This document shows, piece by piece, positions 53,458 to 64,000 of a stretch of 64,000 nt of DNA (within the stretch, counting starts at the first letter, position 1; each line of letters starts with the position of its first letter). The notes beneath the pieces are model-generated. The model had not been told where the DNA came from, made no database searches, and saw nothing but the letters and a program-made list of their open reading frames with translations. The stretch is from the NCBI GenBank assembly GCA_007026445.1, contig VDMD01000002.1:2418001-2482000 (forward strand), read 5' to 3'. Source of the stretch: Schizophyllum amplum (lineage: Eukaryota > Basidiomycota > Agaricomycetes > Agaricales > Schizophyllaceae). The translations under genes and the position numbers were made by a program.

Positions 53458-55046
53458 GGCGTCCAGCGGTGAGGTATATGTTTGGCTACGTCGTCAATGC
53501 ACAACTTGAGCGGGACGAAAATTCCGCGACGCCGGAGTGTGCCGGTGTTGCACGTGGATTGCTCCGTTGTTGACTTGCGTTTTCGTCTTGACCACCACGT
53601 TCATGGACTTCATCTTGCGCTGTGGGACCGTACTGGGGTTGCACCGGCGAGAATACTATATCGAAGCTGGAATTCTCGATATCCTTGTTTGTGACAGTCT
53701 TCCGCCGAGCATCGAGCAGGGCCGTAGACGCATTGGCGGCGGCGACCGCCGTTGGAAAAAGCTGCTGAATCATGGATTCGGGACATGTGCATAGTCTGCA
53801 CACCTTGAACAGCTTAGGATCTGCTACGAAATTTTCGCAACCGACAATATTTAACGAGATCTCCCTGTGAGTTTGCGACTTGTTCGCAAAGGACGAATTC
53901 GATCCTCACCACGGGAACTTGGCGCGACATATTCACCCAGTTATCTTCCTAGAATTCCTCGTCAATGGCGGCGGAAACGGACTGGGGACTCAGTGCACGC
54001 CGGCCTAGAGGTTATTCGTTTGTTGGCCAGTCTGCTATCGCACCTTCCTAGGTTTATGGCCAATCGACTCGCGTCAATCTAGGCCGTTTCTCTATTGTCG
54101 CACGGCGAGTATTTGGTATGTGTATCCTGACAATCCTATGTCATCTGCGTCTCATGACACCCACTGAAGGAAGGACGTCTTTTCCCTCATCTCATCCTCC
54201 CACCTTATCAGACTCACAGTCGAGTGTTGACCTGCAGCTTCATGTGCTACATTTCCGCCTTCTCCCTCGGTGCCTGGCTTCTAAACGACGTCCTCCATGA
54301 CACTGCGGGGCTCAATGAATTTTTATGAAGGCCGGAGCGCATACATGGGTCTTCATTGAATGGTCGCCTTATCTGGAGCGCACGCGACGCCCACGCGTAC
54401 ACAGACAACCTGGCTATTGGACGGTCCCAGGCTTTCGTACGGACGTGCTCTACCTTTGTTCCTTCCCCAACGTGGGGCTTGCCACCTGTCCGACTAAGAC
54501 GGGCGGGGGCGCTACGCTGGTCCACAACGGCAGCATCATCGATCCCCGACACCCGCGTCCACATGCCACCTATACATTCCTCTGTCGACGTGAAGCACAG
54601 TGAGCATGACATTCAGCATCGAGGGAGCTCACGCGCGCACGCCGACCAGCGCCCAGCATATCAGGCGGCTAGGGAGATAGCCGTCATGTGGCACAAAGGT
54701 CGAGGACTGCGGTCTTCTGCCCGATCCGTTAGACAAGGGAAGTCCAAATTATTCGGTAGTACGCGCCGTCTGCCGAGCTTCCTGCCCTCCTCTCGCGCTC
54801 GTACATGTCTGAGATGTATTATCCTCAAGGCAAAATCCGGACATCCATGCAGATCGTGGTTGTAGTAGATGTTCACAGCTGCCACTGCCAGCCAGCGAAA
54901 ATGATAATGACAATTGGTTCCAATCTTCAACATGAAAGCGCGGCCATGCGGGTGCCTGACAAGCACGTGGAGAAAGATACCGTTTCTGGCCACGACAAGC
55001 TTGGCTTCTACTCTCGCGTTGTCTGCTTTCTCTGCGTGCTGCACGA
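53458..55046. other. Large interval without a confident gene
   Basis: About 1.6 kb upstream of both PAB2 and the Zn2Cys6 gene. Competing frames exist: minus 53486-53803 (MCRLCTCPESMIQQLFPTAV), plus 53966 (MAAETDWGLSARRPRGYSFV), plus 54325-54603 and plus 54356-54865. None has a recognised motif or a clean exon chain. A small spliced gene may be hidden here, as SmF was at 34525-34980. Confidence 0.35.
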
Positions 55047-58000
55047 ATGGCAAAGGGCGATGAGCACGCTAACATGACCCAACAATCGAGGAAGAAGCGC
55101 CCCGACGACGACGACCAGTTTGCCGGCGACGGCCCTAAACCCCTGCAGCTTCAGCGCAGGCGGGTGTGGAGAGCTTGTGAGAGCTGCAGGTGCGAGCTGT
55201 CCCCCTTGCCCGCAACTCTCACTGAACGATGCCTAGACGTAAGAAGATCAAATGCGATGGCAGCGAGCCGACGTGCTCGCAATGCGTCGCCTCGGGATCG
55301 CAGTGCACTTGGCTGCAGACGAAGGATAGGGCCGCTTTAAGCAGACAGTGCGTCCGGCCCCCCTCCGTCTTATCGTGACGCTCACCTCAGATAAGCTACG
55401 TTCAAGAGCTGGAGGGACGGCTCCTGCAGATGGAGTCCCTCTTCAATCAGCTCGCTCCGGTGCTGGACCAAATTGGCATATCGACCAATGGCGGTAATCT
55501 CGCCGAGATCCAGAGCGCCATACCGTCCATCCCTGCGGAGAACATCGCGAAGGCGGCAAGTATCCTCAACTCTACCCCCGCGCAACCGCGCTCTGCAGAG
55601 CCCTCGCCTATCAAGGTCGAGGAGGACGACATGAGCGACTCGTTTGGGCAACTTGCAGTGGACGAATACGGGCACGGCCGATGGATGGGCGGCTCGTCGT
55701 CAATGTCCCTCATACAGTCTCTGCGCCAGCTAACGACGACCCCCCTTCAACACGCCTCGCCGATGGATGAGAACTCGCCGGAACCAGGTCCCAACAAACT
55801 ATTCTTTCCAGGCGCAGTATTCTTTGGCAAGGTTCGCGCCTTGCCTGGCCCTGAAGAGGTTGAGTACCCTGACCGTGAGCTCGCCGACCGACTGGTATGT
55901 CTAGCAAGGTGTGCACCGTATTGCGTCCCAATGACATATTCCGCGCAGGTCGATGCTTACTTCAGCCGCCTACATTATCTGTTGCCCGTCATCGACAAAC
56001 CGTCCTTCATGAAGCAATACGTCAGCCTAATGGATAATACTCATGATATCGTCAAACACCGGACGGAAACCGCTTTCATTTCTCTTGTCTTCGCAGTCTT
56101 CGCTTGCGGCGCCAACATCGTTATCCCTGACCGAATAGATGATGGTGGAATGGGCATGGTCTATTATGAACGGTGCGTTATCTTGTTAAGGATTTTTTTG
56201 CCTTATAACGGCTGAAACGCAACCTCAGCGCTCTCATACTGCATTACATCAGCCATGCGAAGATTACGGTCGAGCATGTTCAGTGCTTCACGCTGCTGTC
56301 TTCGTTTCTATGCGCCGTCAACTGCCTTCCTCAAGCTTGGATATTAACAGGGCAAGCAGTCCGCATGGCGCAAGACCTCGGCCTTCATGTGAGTCCTACG
56401 TCCAAAACGCTCGTACAAAACAGCTGACCGTATTACAGCGCTCGCCTCGCCGTCAGAGAAATCTGTCCGAGGTGCAGAAGGAGACGCACCGGAAAATATT
56501 CTGGGGCGTCTACGTTATGGACCGTATGCTCGCTCTATCGCTCGGCCGACCTTTGGGCATCAACGATTCAGACTGCGACGTGGAACAGCTCGTTCCTATA
56601 GACGACGAATATCTTCCCGATTATCTCTTGCACAACATCACGACATCATCGCGGCCATTCCTCATGACCGGCTTCATCCTGCTGACCAAACTGTACCATC
56701 TTGCCGGCCGGATGTTACGCGAAGTCTACTCGCTGGACTACATCAAAGACAACATGGACACCGAGAGGCAGGCTCAGTTGCAGCGGACTGTGGAGACCCT
56801 CGATGCCGCTTTGCAACGATGGCTCGAAGAAATCCCTGAAATCTTCAAGAACCGATCTGAACGGGACGAGCACGTCTGCGTCGGGACTGTGCTGCTCAGC
56901 CACTACTACTCTGTGCAGATGACCCTTCATCGCAATCACCTGCCCGTGAAGCGGGTCCAGCCGGCGAACCCGAAGCTGAGCGCGAAGTCGACGGTGCAAG
57001 CTGTCAGCGCCGCCCGCTCCTGCATCCGCCTGGCGCCGTCGATGAAGGCCGTCGTACCACCATCTCATGACCTGGCGTTCTTCCTGCAACACCTCTTCAG
57101 CTCCGCGGTCATCCTCCTGCTGTATGCGATGCACACGCCAAATAACACAGCAGCGTCGGCTGCGATGGAAGAGGCGAAGAGCCCGCTGATGGCGCTGCAG
57201 TCATGGGAGGGTGTCTGGCCGGGTGCGAGGAAGTGCCGCGAACTTCTGTCGGAATTGGTGCATACCGCCAACCAGGCGATGACGCGCAATGCGCTGGAGA
57301 AGACGCCGCCTCCAGCAACTGTGGCGCCTGCGCTTGCAGAGGGACGGCGTTCGGTGCACATATCGACGGCTCCCGGGAACGCAGTAGCTGGTCGCGCAAT
57401 CAAGAATCGGTCGCGACGTAACCTATCCCGCGACGGACCGCCTTCCAACCGCAGACTGGACGCCGTCTCGCCTTACCGTAATTGTGCGTACCTTCCCTCG
57501 CATTTAATTGCCGTTGAATCTGATTACGATTGAACAGCTCAACGCGCCCGCTCGTCTTCACGTAAACGCGGGCTCGACGATGACGACCTGACTGCCAATC
57601 CGCTATCGTCGTACTACAACACTTTCCCTAGTCCCGTATCCCCGCATCCGTCCGCAGCAGCCAGCCCTCACAGTTCTCCTGCCTCCGTTAATCTACCCTC
57701 TCCTGCGCCGGGCGCGCATATGGACCACGGGCAGGATGTTCCACACATGTCTATGACCAACAGCTTCTATGCCCCGCCTCCGATGTCGCCATCGCGCTCG
57801 GGCTCCTCGCAATACGACTTTGGCGACTACGGTATGCAGGGCGTGGGTCCCTCCCAGCCTTGGGGCAATGGCAACGGGACCAGCGGGGCTGGTGGTGGAG
57901 GCGGCGACGGCCTTGATTTATTCTCCCAAGGTGGCCAGCAGGATGCGCAGGCGTTCTCCGGCGGTCAGTACGGTGGGGGCTATGCGTCCCACGCGGGGTA

Positions 58001-58232
58001 CGACGACATGAATATGGGTAGCCTGTCGGCGTCGCTGACGGCGCAGTTCGCGGAGCCGGGCCTGCCTTTTAGCGGGCTGGACTTCCTGCGCACGTACGGG
58101 AACAGCAATGGGAGCTATCCGCCTGCGCGCGGGAGCAACGCGGACCTGTGGAGCAGCTTCGACGGCGCCGCTTTCCAGTATAACCCGGAGATGCCCCTTG
58201 CCTTCAACGACAACCACCCGACGGATGGCTAG
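55047..58232 (+). CDS. Zn2Cys6 transcription factor with fungal-specific TF domain (XlnR-like)
   Basis: A start at 55047 or 55074 (MTQQSRKKRPDDDDQFAGDG) leads to the binuclear zinc cluster, split by an intron: RACESCR then RKKIKCDGSEPTCSQCVASG with QCTW (C-x2-C-x6-C-x5-C-x2-C-x6-C). A dimerisation helix follows (YVQELEGRLLQMESLFNQLA). The Fungal_trans domain has VDAYFSRLHYLLPVIDKPSF, GQAVRMAQDLGLH, EVQKETHRKIFWGVYVMDRM, LALSLGRPLGINDSDCDVEQ. The C terminus is Gly/Ser/Pro-rich with SQYDFGDYGMQ and GLPFSGLDFLRTY. The layout resembles XlnR/Xlr1-type regulators of plant cell wall degradation genes, but target genes cannot be read here. About seven exons. Confidence 0.85.
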
Positions 58233-58729
58233 GCGAGATTGGTGTTGTGTTTCGGTATCCAAGGTTTCCTGTTCAATCATCATCTACTATGGCCGCTGTC
58301 TGTTGTGGTGCTTTTCTTGCTTCTTTGCTTTTTGTATTTGTATAACCTCTGTAGCAACAGCCGCATAATGAACACGCGTACGGACTGTATATGTACTGGG
58401 CGAGTACTATGGACGATCTACTGTAAACTAGCGCATGCCTTATAGTTAATGGAGCGACGCTTCCTCGAATCTGTCTGCTGTGCGTTGGTCTGAGTCTGGA
58501 GATTTATGGCGGCCATGACACATGCATGACAGGTTATGGTCAAGGCCCAAGGAGGCTGAAGCGCTGAAGCGTCGACCTGAAAAAGTTCAACATTGCTTGT
58601 TGATCCATCGTGTCATTTCCACGTGACATTCGCGTCACGTCTGAGCCTGTTGCCGTAAACTCAGTCTTTATTAGCACTCAGTCGACGACGCCCAAGTTGA
58701 AGTCAGCGAGATCGCTGTTCGCGACGACG
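58233..58729. other. Intergenic region
   Basis: 3' flank of the Zn2Cys6 gene and promoter of the CLASP gene, with ttccacgtgacattcgcgtcacg (two tcacg/cgtga motifs) at about 58617-58639. No gene is seen. Confidence 0.4.
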
Positions 58730-61700
58730 ATGGAACAAGATGGCTCGCAACTCGAAAAGCTGTTGACACAGTGCAGGAGCAATGGTGCGTTGCCTTTCTG
58801 TCGCCAAGGCCACAAGCTGAATGCACAACACAAATAGACGTCGATGTCAAGGTCGATGCGCTCAATAAGTTGCAGGCCGCATTTGAGGCGGGGACAGAGG
58901 TGAGTCCACTACAAATTTCCTCGTGGCGGGCAAGAGCTCATCTAGGCGGCCGGGAATGCGCAGATCGACGACCCCGATGGTCTAATCACCGTCCTCAAGA
59001 CCTGCTTACGAACATCGAACCTACACCTGACCACCGCTGCTGCCGCCACAATCCCCCCTCTCCTTCCGTTGCTCTTCTCTCGCCCCGTCACGTATATAGT
59101 TCCACCAGCGCGTCCGCAATCGGCATCGTCCTCTTCATCCAGTGTCGCCTCCGGCCTCCTCGACGTCGTCCTATTGCGGCAAACTCTCAATGCGTTCTTG
59201 CCTACCGGCGGGCTCATCGAGCGCCTTGGAGACAAGGAACGCGTGCAAGTCAAGGCACGTGAGGCCCTTGTGCTCCTAGGCGGATATGCATTCCGCGCAT
59301 CTGGCACGAGCACTCTCTCGACTCGCTCGCGCGACGGGAGGGGCGTGGAGACGCCCTTGATGATATTCGAGCGGTTCCTTCGTGAAGCAGGTTTGGGGAG
59401 CAAAGTCTGGAAAGTGCGCGAGCAGGTGCGTGTGCAAGTACTCCCTCACGATGGTCCGCTGACAGAAGTGTTAACAGTCAATCCTGACTCTTGTACATAT
59501 CCGACGATCGCACCACCAGTTCCCCCTCCGGCCTTTCCTACCTTTGCTCGTTGGTGCGCTCGAAGATACGGATGCGCATGTGCGCGACTGTGCCCGTGTC
59601 TCCGTAGTCGAGCTCTTCACGGGTCCAGCTACCACGGACACTGCACGAGCAGACCTGAAGAAGGAATTGGCCAAGAAGGGCGTTCGCAAGACAATTGCCG
59701 ACTCCGTCATTGCGCAAGTTCTCTCCGGTGGCGCCTCCGCGGCACAGATACCCGATCCGTCCGAAGGTGGCGAGACATCGAAACCGAAGGAATATATACC
59801 CCCAAGCCTCGCGCTCCAATCTAGGAAACCATCGTCGACAACGACTACGGCGCCCATCTCACGGACAACGAGCGCAAGTACGATACCTCGTCCCGCGAGC
59901 CGGTCCGCCGTCGCGTCACCGCCTTTGCAACCCTCGACAAGTAATGAAAACTCAGATATCCGTCCTGTATATGTGCGTAGCGCATATAACTGCATCATCG
60001 AGAAGCATACTGACCGATGTAGATTGCCTCCACTCGAGATCTTGAGAATGAGTTCGCGCAGTCTGCTGCCTTCTTCGAGGTGCGCAAGTCTCCTCTATCC
60101 AAGACGCCACTGAACCGTCCTTATCGCAGGGGAAAGAAAGCGAACATAACTGGGCAGCACGCGAGAGGCTCATCGTCCGCGTGCGAGGAATGATTAAGGG
60201 CGATGTGCATCTGAAGTTCACGGATGCTCTCTTGGCATGTTTTAAGGACAACTTTATCCAATGGTCGACAAAGACTGTACGTCTTCCTTCATCGCGTCAT
60301 CGTTGCCAGTGATTGACGGTGTCAAAGCTTGCAAGTCTGCGGACCACTGTGGCCGTTCATACCTGCCAGCTGTACACAGAACTGGCCGTCGCAATGGGGT
60401 CTCTGATGGACCCCTTCGCCGAAGTCATCCTCACTCATCTGCTGGGAATGTCGGGTTTCACCAAGAGGATTGCTTCGCAGCAGTCGCAGGCCTCTGTCAC
60501 CGCCATCATCACGCACACAACACCACCACCGCGGGTCATTATACCCCTTCTTTGGCATACGATGCAGGAGAAGAATGTACAGTCGCGAACTTACGCCGTT
60601 GCCCATATCAAGTACTATGTTGAGGTGCACGGTCAGCTATACAAGGCCGCCATCGAGTCACATGGCTATGTCGACACTCTCGAGAAGGCTGTCCAGAGGA
60701 GCGTTGTGGACGCTAATCCTTCGGTTCGAGAAAAGGCACGCATTGCATTTTGGTCCTTCGAGTCGGTCTGGCCGGAGCGGAGCGGCGTCATCTTGGACGC
60801 TTTGGACAACACGGCGCGGAAACAGCTGGAAAAGGCATGCCCGGATCCGTCTCGGGTAGAGACGCTGGCCATCGCTGCGCCTCAGCCGAAGAAGAGCAGC
60901 GTGGCCGCTGCGATCGCTGCTAGTCGAGCGAAGGCAAGGGCCATAGCGAATGCGCCTCCGAGCCTGCGGCATCAGGCGACATCAACCTCTTCGCATACAA
61001 CTCCTGCACGGCGCGCCGGATCGCCTAGCACATCCCCTCGCTCATCGACGAACCGCCCCTCTTCTCCTCTGTCGCCGCCGTCGACACGAAGTCGCATCGT
61101 TTCAAATGGTGTACCACGACCGCCCGTCAGCACCAATACGTCGCACTCGAGGTCGCCGCCTTCGGGACGGGCGTCGCCGTCCTCGCCGCCGATGCTGCGA
61201 CAGGCATCCTCCCCGTTGGCGTCCCCGACTAGTGGTGACCATTCGGTCTTCCGCGCCGCTGTCAATACTGCGTTGCCGGCGTCACCACCTCCAGCAGGAA
61301 GGACCGAGTCGCGCTCTCCTCCGAGGCGAATGCCCAATGGCACCACTCGCAGCTCGGCAGTTCCCCTACCTCGTCCTTCCATCAGCGAGCTGTTTGCGTC
61401 CGATGACCAGTCGCTTCTGCTGGCCTCAGGAGTTCCGATTCCGGAAGACAGCGACTCTGACGATTCAGTCAACCTGATGACATTCTCGTCCCCATTCGAG
61501 AAGCGTGCAACGCCTCGTGCGCCGAAATCCAACTCTCAAGCCCATTCCTTTTCGCCAGAGTCATCGACGTCCATGCTCTCGACGCCGATAAAGAACACGC
61601 TGTCCTCAGACTCCATCGCTGGTTTGCTCGGCAAACCTGTGGTCGAAGACGTGCTCAGCGCGAACGCGGAGCAGGCGATGAGCGCGGCGGAGCGCCTGCT

Positions 61701-63151
61701 TGAGCTGAACGATTCCGAAGACGGTCTGGATATGTCGCCGATTCCGTCGGCGCTGCTCAAGGGGAAGACGAACGGCAACGGAGCTGCGACGCCGAAGGCG
61801 CAGAAACAGCCGCCTACGCCGTTGTCTTTCCACCCGCCCAAGGCTCCCGTTACGCCGATGAATAGGAACACGATGATTATGCGGCAAGCGGCGATGTTCA
61901 AGGACAGCCCGGCTAATGGGGCGCGGTCAGCGTCTCTTATGGATGTGCTTCAAGATCGCAGGCAGGAAACGGGATGGTGGTTGAAGCGCAAAGCTCGTAC
62001 GTCCTGTTTACCAGTTTTCATGGTCTGTATACGTGCTGACATGCTGTCCTAGTCATGGCGCAAGGCACGCCCTTGAGGACCGCAGACGCACATCTGTTCG
62101 GCGAGTTAGAGAGATACGTATCCCAGCTGGAAAGCGATGAGTGGGACGCGCGCACGCTGCAGAAGCTGGCGCTGATTTGCAAGGAGAGACCCGCGGCTGC
62201 TAGCTCGTCCCCGCCGCTTAGTCCTCATCTGGAAGCTGCAACAAATCCGTTTGCGCCACCAGGAGCCAACAACACCGATCTGTGGCAACATGGCAGAACG
62301 TTCGACAGGTTGCTGAACACGTTGCTGAAGGCCTTGACGCCGGAACGGGTGAGTGTATATGGCTCGTTCGCAAGGGAATAATAGAATCGACGCAGTATGC
62401 AGACCGAAGAGGAGCTTGAGTATGGATTGATCGTCCTCTGGGAGATTCTGGAGAATCAGTGGTCGCTCCTCGAGGGGCGGGAAGGCGACATTTTTTCCGC
62501 CCTCTTCCAAATGCGGTACAGCAACAAGGTCGACGTGAGTTGCAATATTTCTCCCGCTACTAAGATATTCTGACTTTGGTGAAGGTTCTGGAAGCGACAA
62601 ACAGCCTACGTGATGCCCTTTGCGCACGCGTCGGGCCCGTGTACGGCATCACGACGCTGCATGCTAGTCTACGCGTCTTTCACGATGAGAAGCCGCCGCC
62701 AACGGCGGACGAGGAGATCAAGGCGCAGACCTACGCGTTCGGCCTAATGGCATTGGGCAAGTTCATCCTGCGCGTGCCATCTGAGATTGCGGAGGAGGAA
62801 CTGCCGCGCTTGAAGTCGACATTGATCACGGTGCGTTGCCTTGCCTCTTTCTTTCCATCCAACCCTGACTTGGTCTATTCTATCCTTTAGGGCCTCAACG
62901 ACAAGTCGTCCCTCGTCGTCCGCGAGTCCGCCGCTGCGGTCATCATCGCCGCGCAGATGGTGATGCGCGACGAGGCCCACTTGTTTGCGCTTCTCGACGG
63001 GCTGGCGGATGAGAAGAAGAATCTGCTCACGTACCTGTTCGACAAGCACGGGGCGCGTGGAGCGGGTGTCAAGGGCGGAGGCATGGACAAACTGGAGAAA
63101 GAGATGAGGAGGCTCGATACGAGGACGAGCACGCCGCCCCGTCGGGCGTAG
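58730..63151 (+). CDS. CLS1: CLASP-family microtubule-associated protein (Stu1/Cls1-like)
   Basis: The start MEQDGSQLEKLLTQCRSNG, DVDVKVDALNKLQAAFEAGT begins an N-terminal TOG array (LITVLKTCLRTSNLHLTTAA, VWKVREQSILTLVHI, FLPLLVGALEDTDAHVRDCA). A Ser/Pro linker follows, then a second TOG domain: RDLENEFAQSAAFFE, ERLIVRVRGMIKGDVHLKFT, LASLRTTVAVHTCQLYTELA, VILTHLLGMSGFTKRIASQQ, IPLLWHTMQEKNVQSRTYAV, SVVDANPSVREKARIAFWSF. A long basic Ser/Pro-rich region with RAGSPSTSPRSSTNRPSS binds microtubules in homologues. The C-terminal helical repeats end in ERRLDTRTSTPPRRA-like sequence. About ten exons are inferred. CLASPs stabilise spindle and interphase microtubule plus ends. Confidence 0.88.
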
Positions 63152-63517
63152 ACGTTCGTGCGTTCTTTTTTGTCTTTCCTTGTGGGTCTGTTCCGCTTCC
63201 AGGCTGTATCGTCTCGTAACTGGGTTGATGTCTTCGGTTACCTAGCATCCCCGTAATAGTGTGTATGTAAGTATGGATACCTTTTCGCTGGCTTTTTGTT
63301 CGCATGTCGTGTCGCTTCGTTCTTGCATGTTATCCTAGTAGTTACGCAAGTTCCTTACCTCCTCTTATGCTTATGATCTTTTATGTCTTGGATTACTGGC
63401 AGGGCGCTCGTGAGTCGAGACCAAAATTTGAGTGGTGAGATTTTTGTGCCGACGTCCCAGGTTTGTATGTAGCAATGAGATAGGATTGAGGCAAGCACGA
63501 CGTCTCCGCGATTGGGT
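63152..63517. other. Convergent intergenic region
   Basis: CLASP 3' flank and 3' flank of the rhomboid gene. No gene or repeat is recognised. Confidence 0.4.
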
Positions 63518-64000
63518 CTACAAAGCGAAGAAAAACCAGAGAATTCCAGTTACAATGCCAGACACGTGCGCTGCGGTGCCCACTCCGGGACGCTGTCGTG
63601 CAAACATGAGCTACGTATCCAACGAATGACCGTAGAGTTGAAGGACGCACGTTGTCGGCAGCCGTTCCATACACATCGTAGGCGAAAAATCCTCCGACGG
63701 CGAGCCAGGCGGGTACGGGGATGAAGCCGTAGATCATGAATGTCATTCTCGGCGCGGCGCAGGCGAGGAAACCAAGAACAGCATCGATGGCACCTGTGTT
63801 TTGTTAGTCGCAGAGGCTTGTTACGGTCTCAAATCAATATACGCACCACTCGCACCCAGGCCGCGCGCGTACCTGCCGATGTAGGACTCCCAGGCCACTG
63901 CACCTAGGGAAGATGTCACTGCGCCTAGCAGGATATCAGCTTGGTAAACGATTTGACAAGGGTGTGAAAGGACGCACCGAATAGGTAGAGCCGCATGAAA
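63518..64000 (-). CDS. Rhomboid-family intramembrane protease, mitochondrial type (5' end cut by window)
   Basis: Three to four exons are visible. The joined part reads MRLYLFGAVTSSLGAVAWES, YIGRYARGLGASGA, IDAVLGFLACAAPRMTFMIY, GFIPVPAWLAVGGFFAYDVY, GTAADN, RPGVGTAAHVSGIVTGILWF, FFAL. GLGASGA carries the catalytic Ser (GxSG) and GTAAHVSGIVTG the catalytic His, so the dyad is intact. The FIPVP..LAVGG hydrophobic segment matches Pcp1/PARL-type rhomboids of the inner mitochondrial membrane. Splicing a 59-nt intron (GTGCGT...CGACAG) is needed to reach the His segment; the unspliced frame ends elsewhere. The protein stops right after the last transmembrane helix. N-terminal exons lie beyond 64000. 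Confidence 0.8.

Noticed and set aside
54356..54865. 169-codon plus-strand frame
   Set aside because: Overlapped by other frames of similar quality on both strands, with no motif and no consistent composition.

Overview
The window is nuclear DNA from a filamentous basidiomycete, most likely an Agaricomycete. The support is gene content and architecture: dense genes on both strands, many 48-60 nt introns (donors often GTGCG or GTGAG, acceptors YAG), three DUF6593-like genes, an XlnR-type Zn2Cys6 factor and Sch9, Apd1, Ivy1 and Mak32 homologues. Species cannot be fixed from sequence alone. All multi-exon models were built by hand from frame continuity, splice signals and remembered family motifs, so exon edges and start codons are less certain than gene identities.

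Layout. 1-8.2 kb: a Tyr/Asp/Pro-rich partial gene, a TMEM208/SND2 ER-targeting protein, a Sfr1/Mei5 recombination mediator, an unrecognised conserved gene, a membrane coiled-coil protein and a His/Pro-rich basidiomycete protein. 8.4-10.2 kb: a DUF6593 gene and a broken tandem copy. 10.9-15.4 kb: a SET-domain protein, a WKF-domain nucleolar-type protein and a GT61-type glycosyltransferase. 15.6-22.8 kb: an FG-rich nuclear-type protein, ARL1, a third DUF6593-like gene, a coiled-coil gene with an apparent frameshift and a small glycine-rich membrane protein. 22.9-33.3 kb: Sch9 kinase (C2 plus AGC kinase), Apd1-like Fe-S protein, Iks1-like kinase and a secreted protein with an internally duplicated domain. 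34.5-42.7 kb: SmF, NC2-beta, a Mak32-type PfkB protein, a 1.14 kb TIR element, a helix-turn-helix protein with four tandem SAM-like repeats, and a phosphopantetheinyl transferase. 42.7-64 kb: Pol III subunit RPC6, an F-box protein, mitochondrial Asp-tRNA synthetase, Ivy1, mitochondrial ribosomal bL19, Pab2, a Zn2Cys6 regulator, CLASP and a mitochondrial-type rhomboid protease (partial).

Most genes are unrelated housekeeping neighbours rather than a pathway cluster. The points most worth following are a probable AT-AC intron in SmF, the four-repeat helix-turn-helix protein with a frame break (stop and start overlapping as ATGA), the TIR element with TA target duplication in the MAK32 upstream region, a large Lys/Ser/Glu insertion in RPC6, the DUF6593 duplication that carried its upstream region with it, and the secreted protein built from two copies of one Cys-containing module. 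No CRISPR array, rRNA, tRNA or autonomous transposase was recognised.
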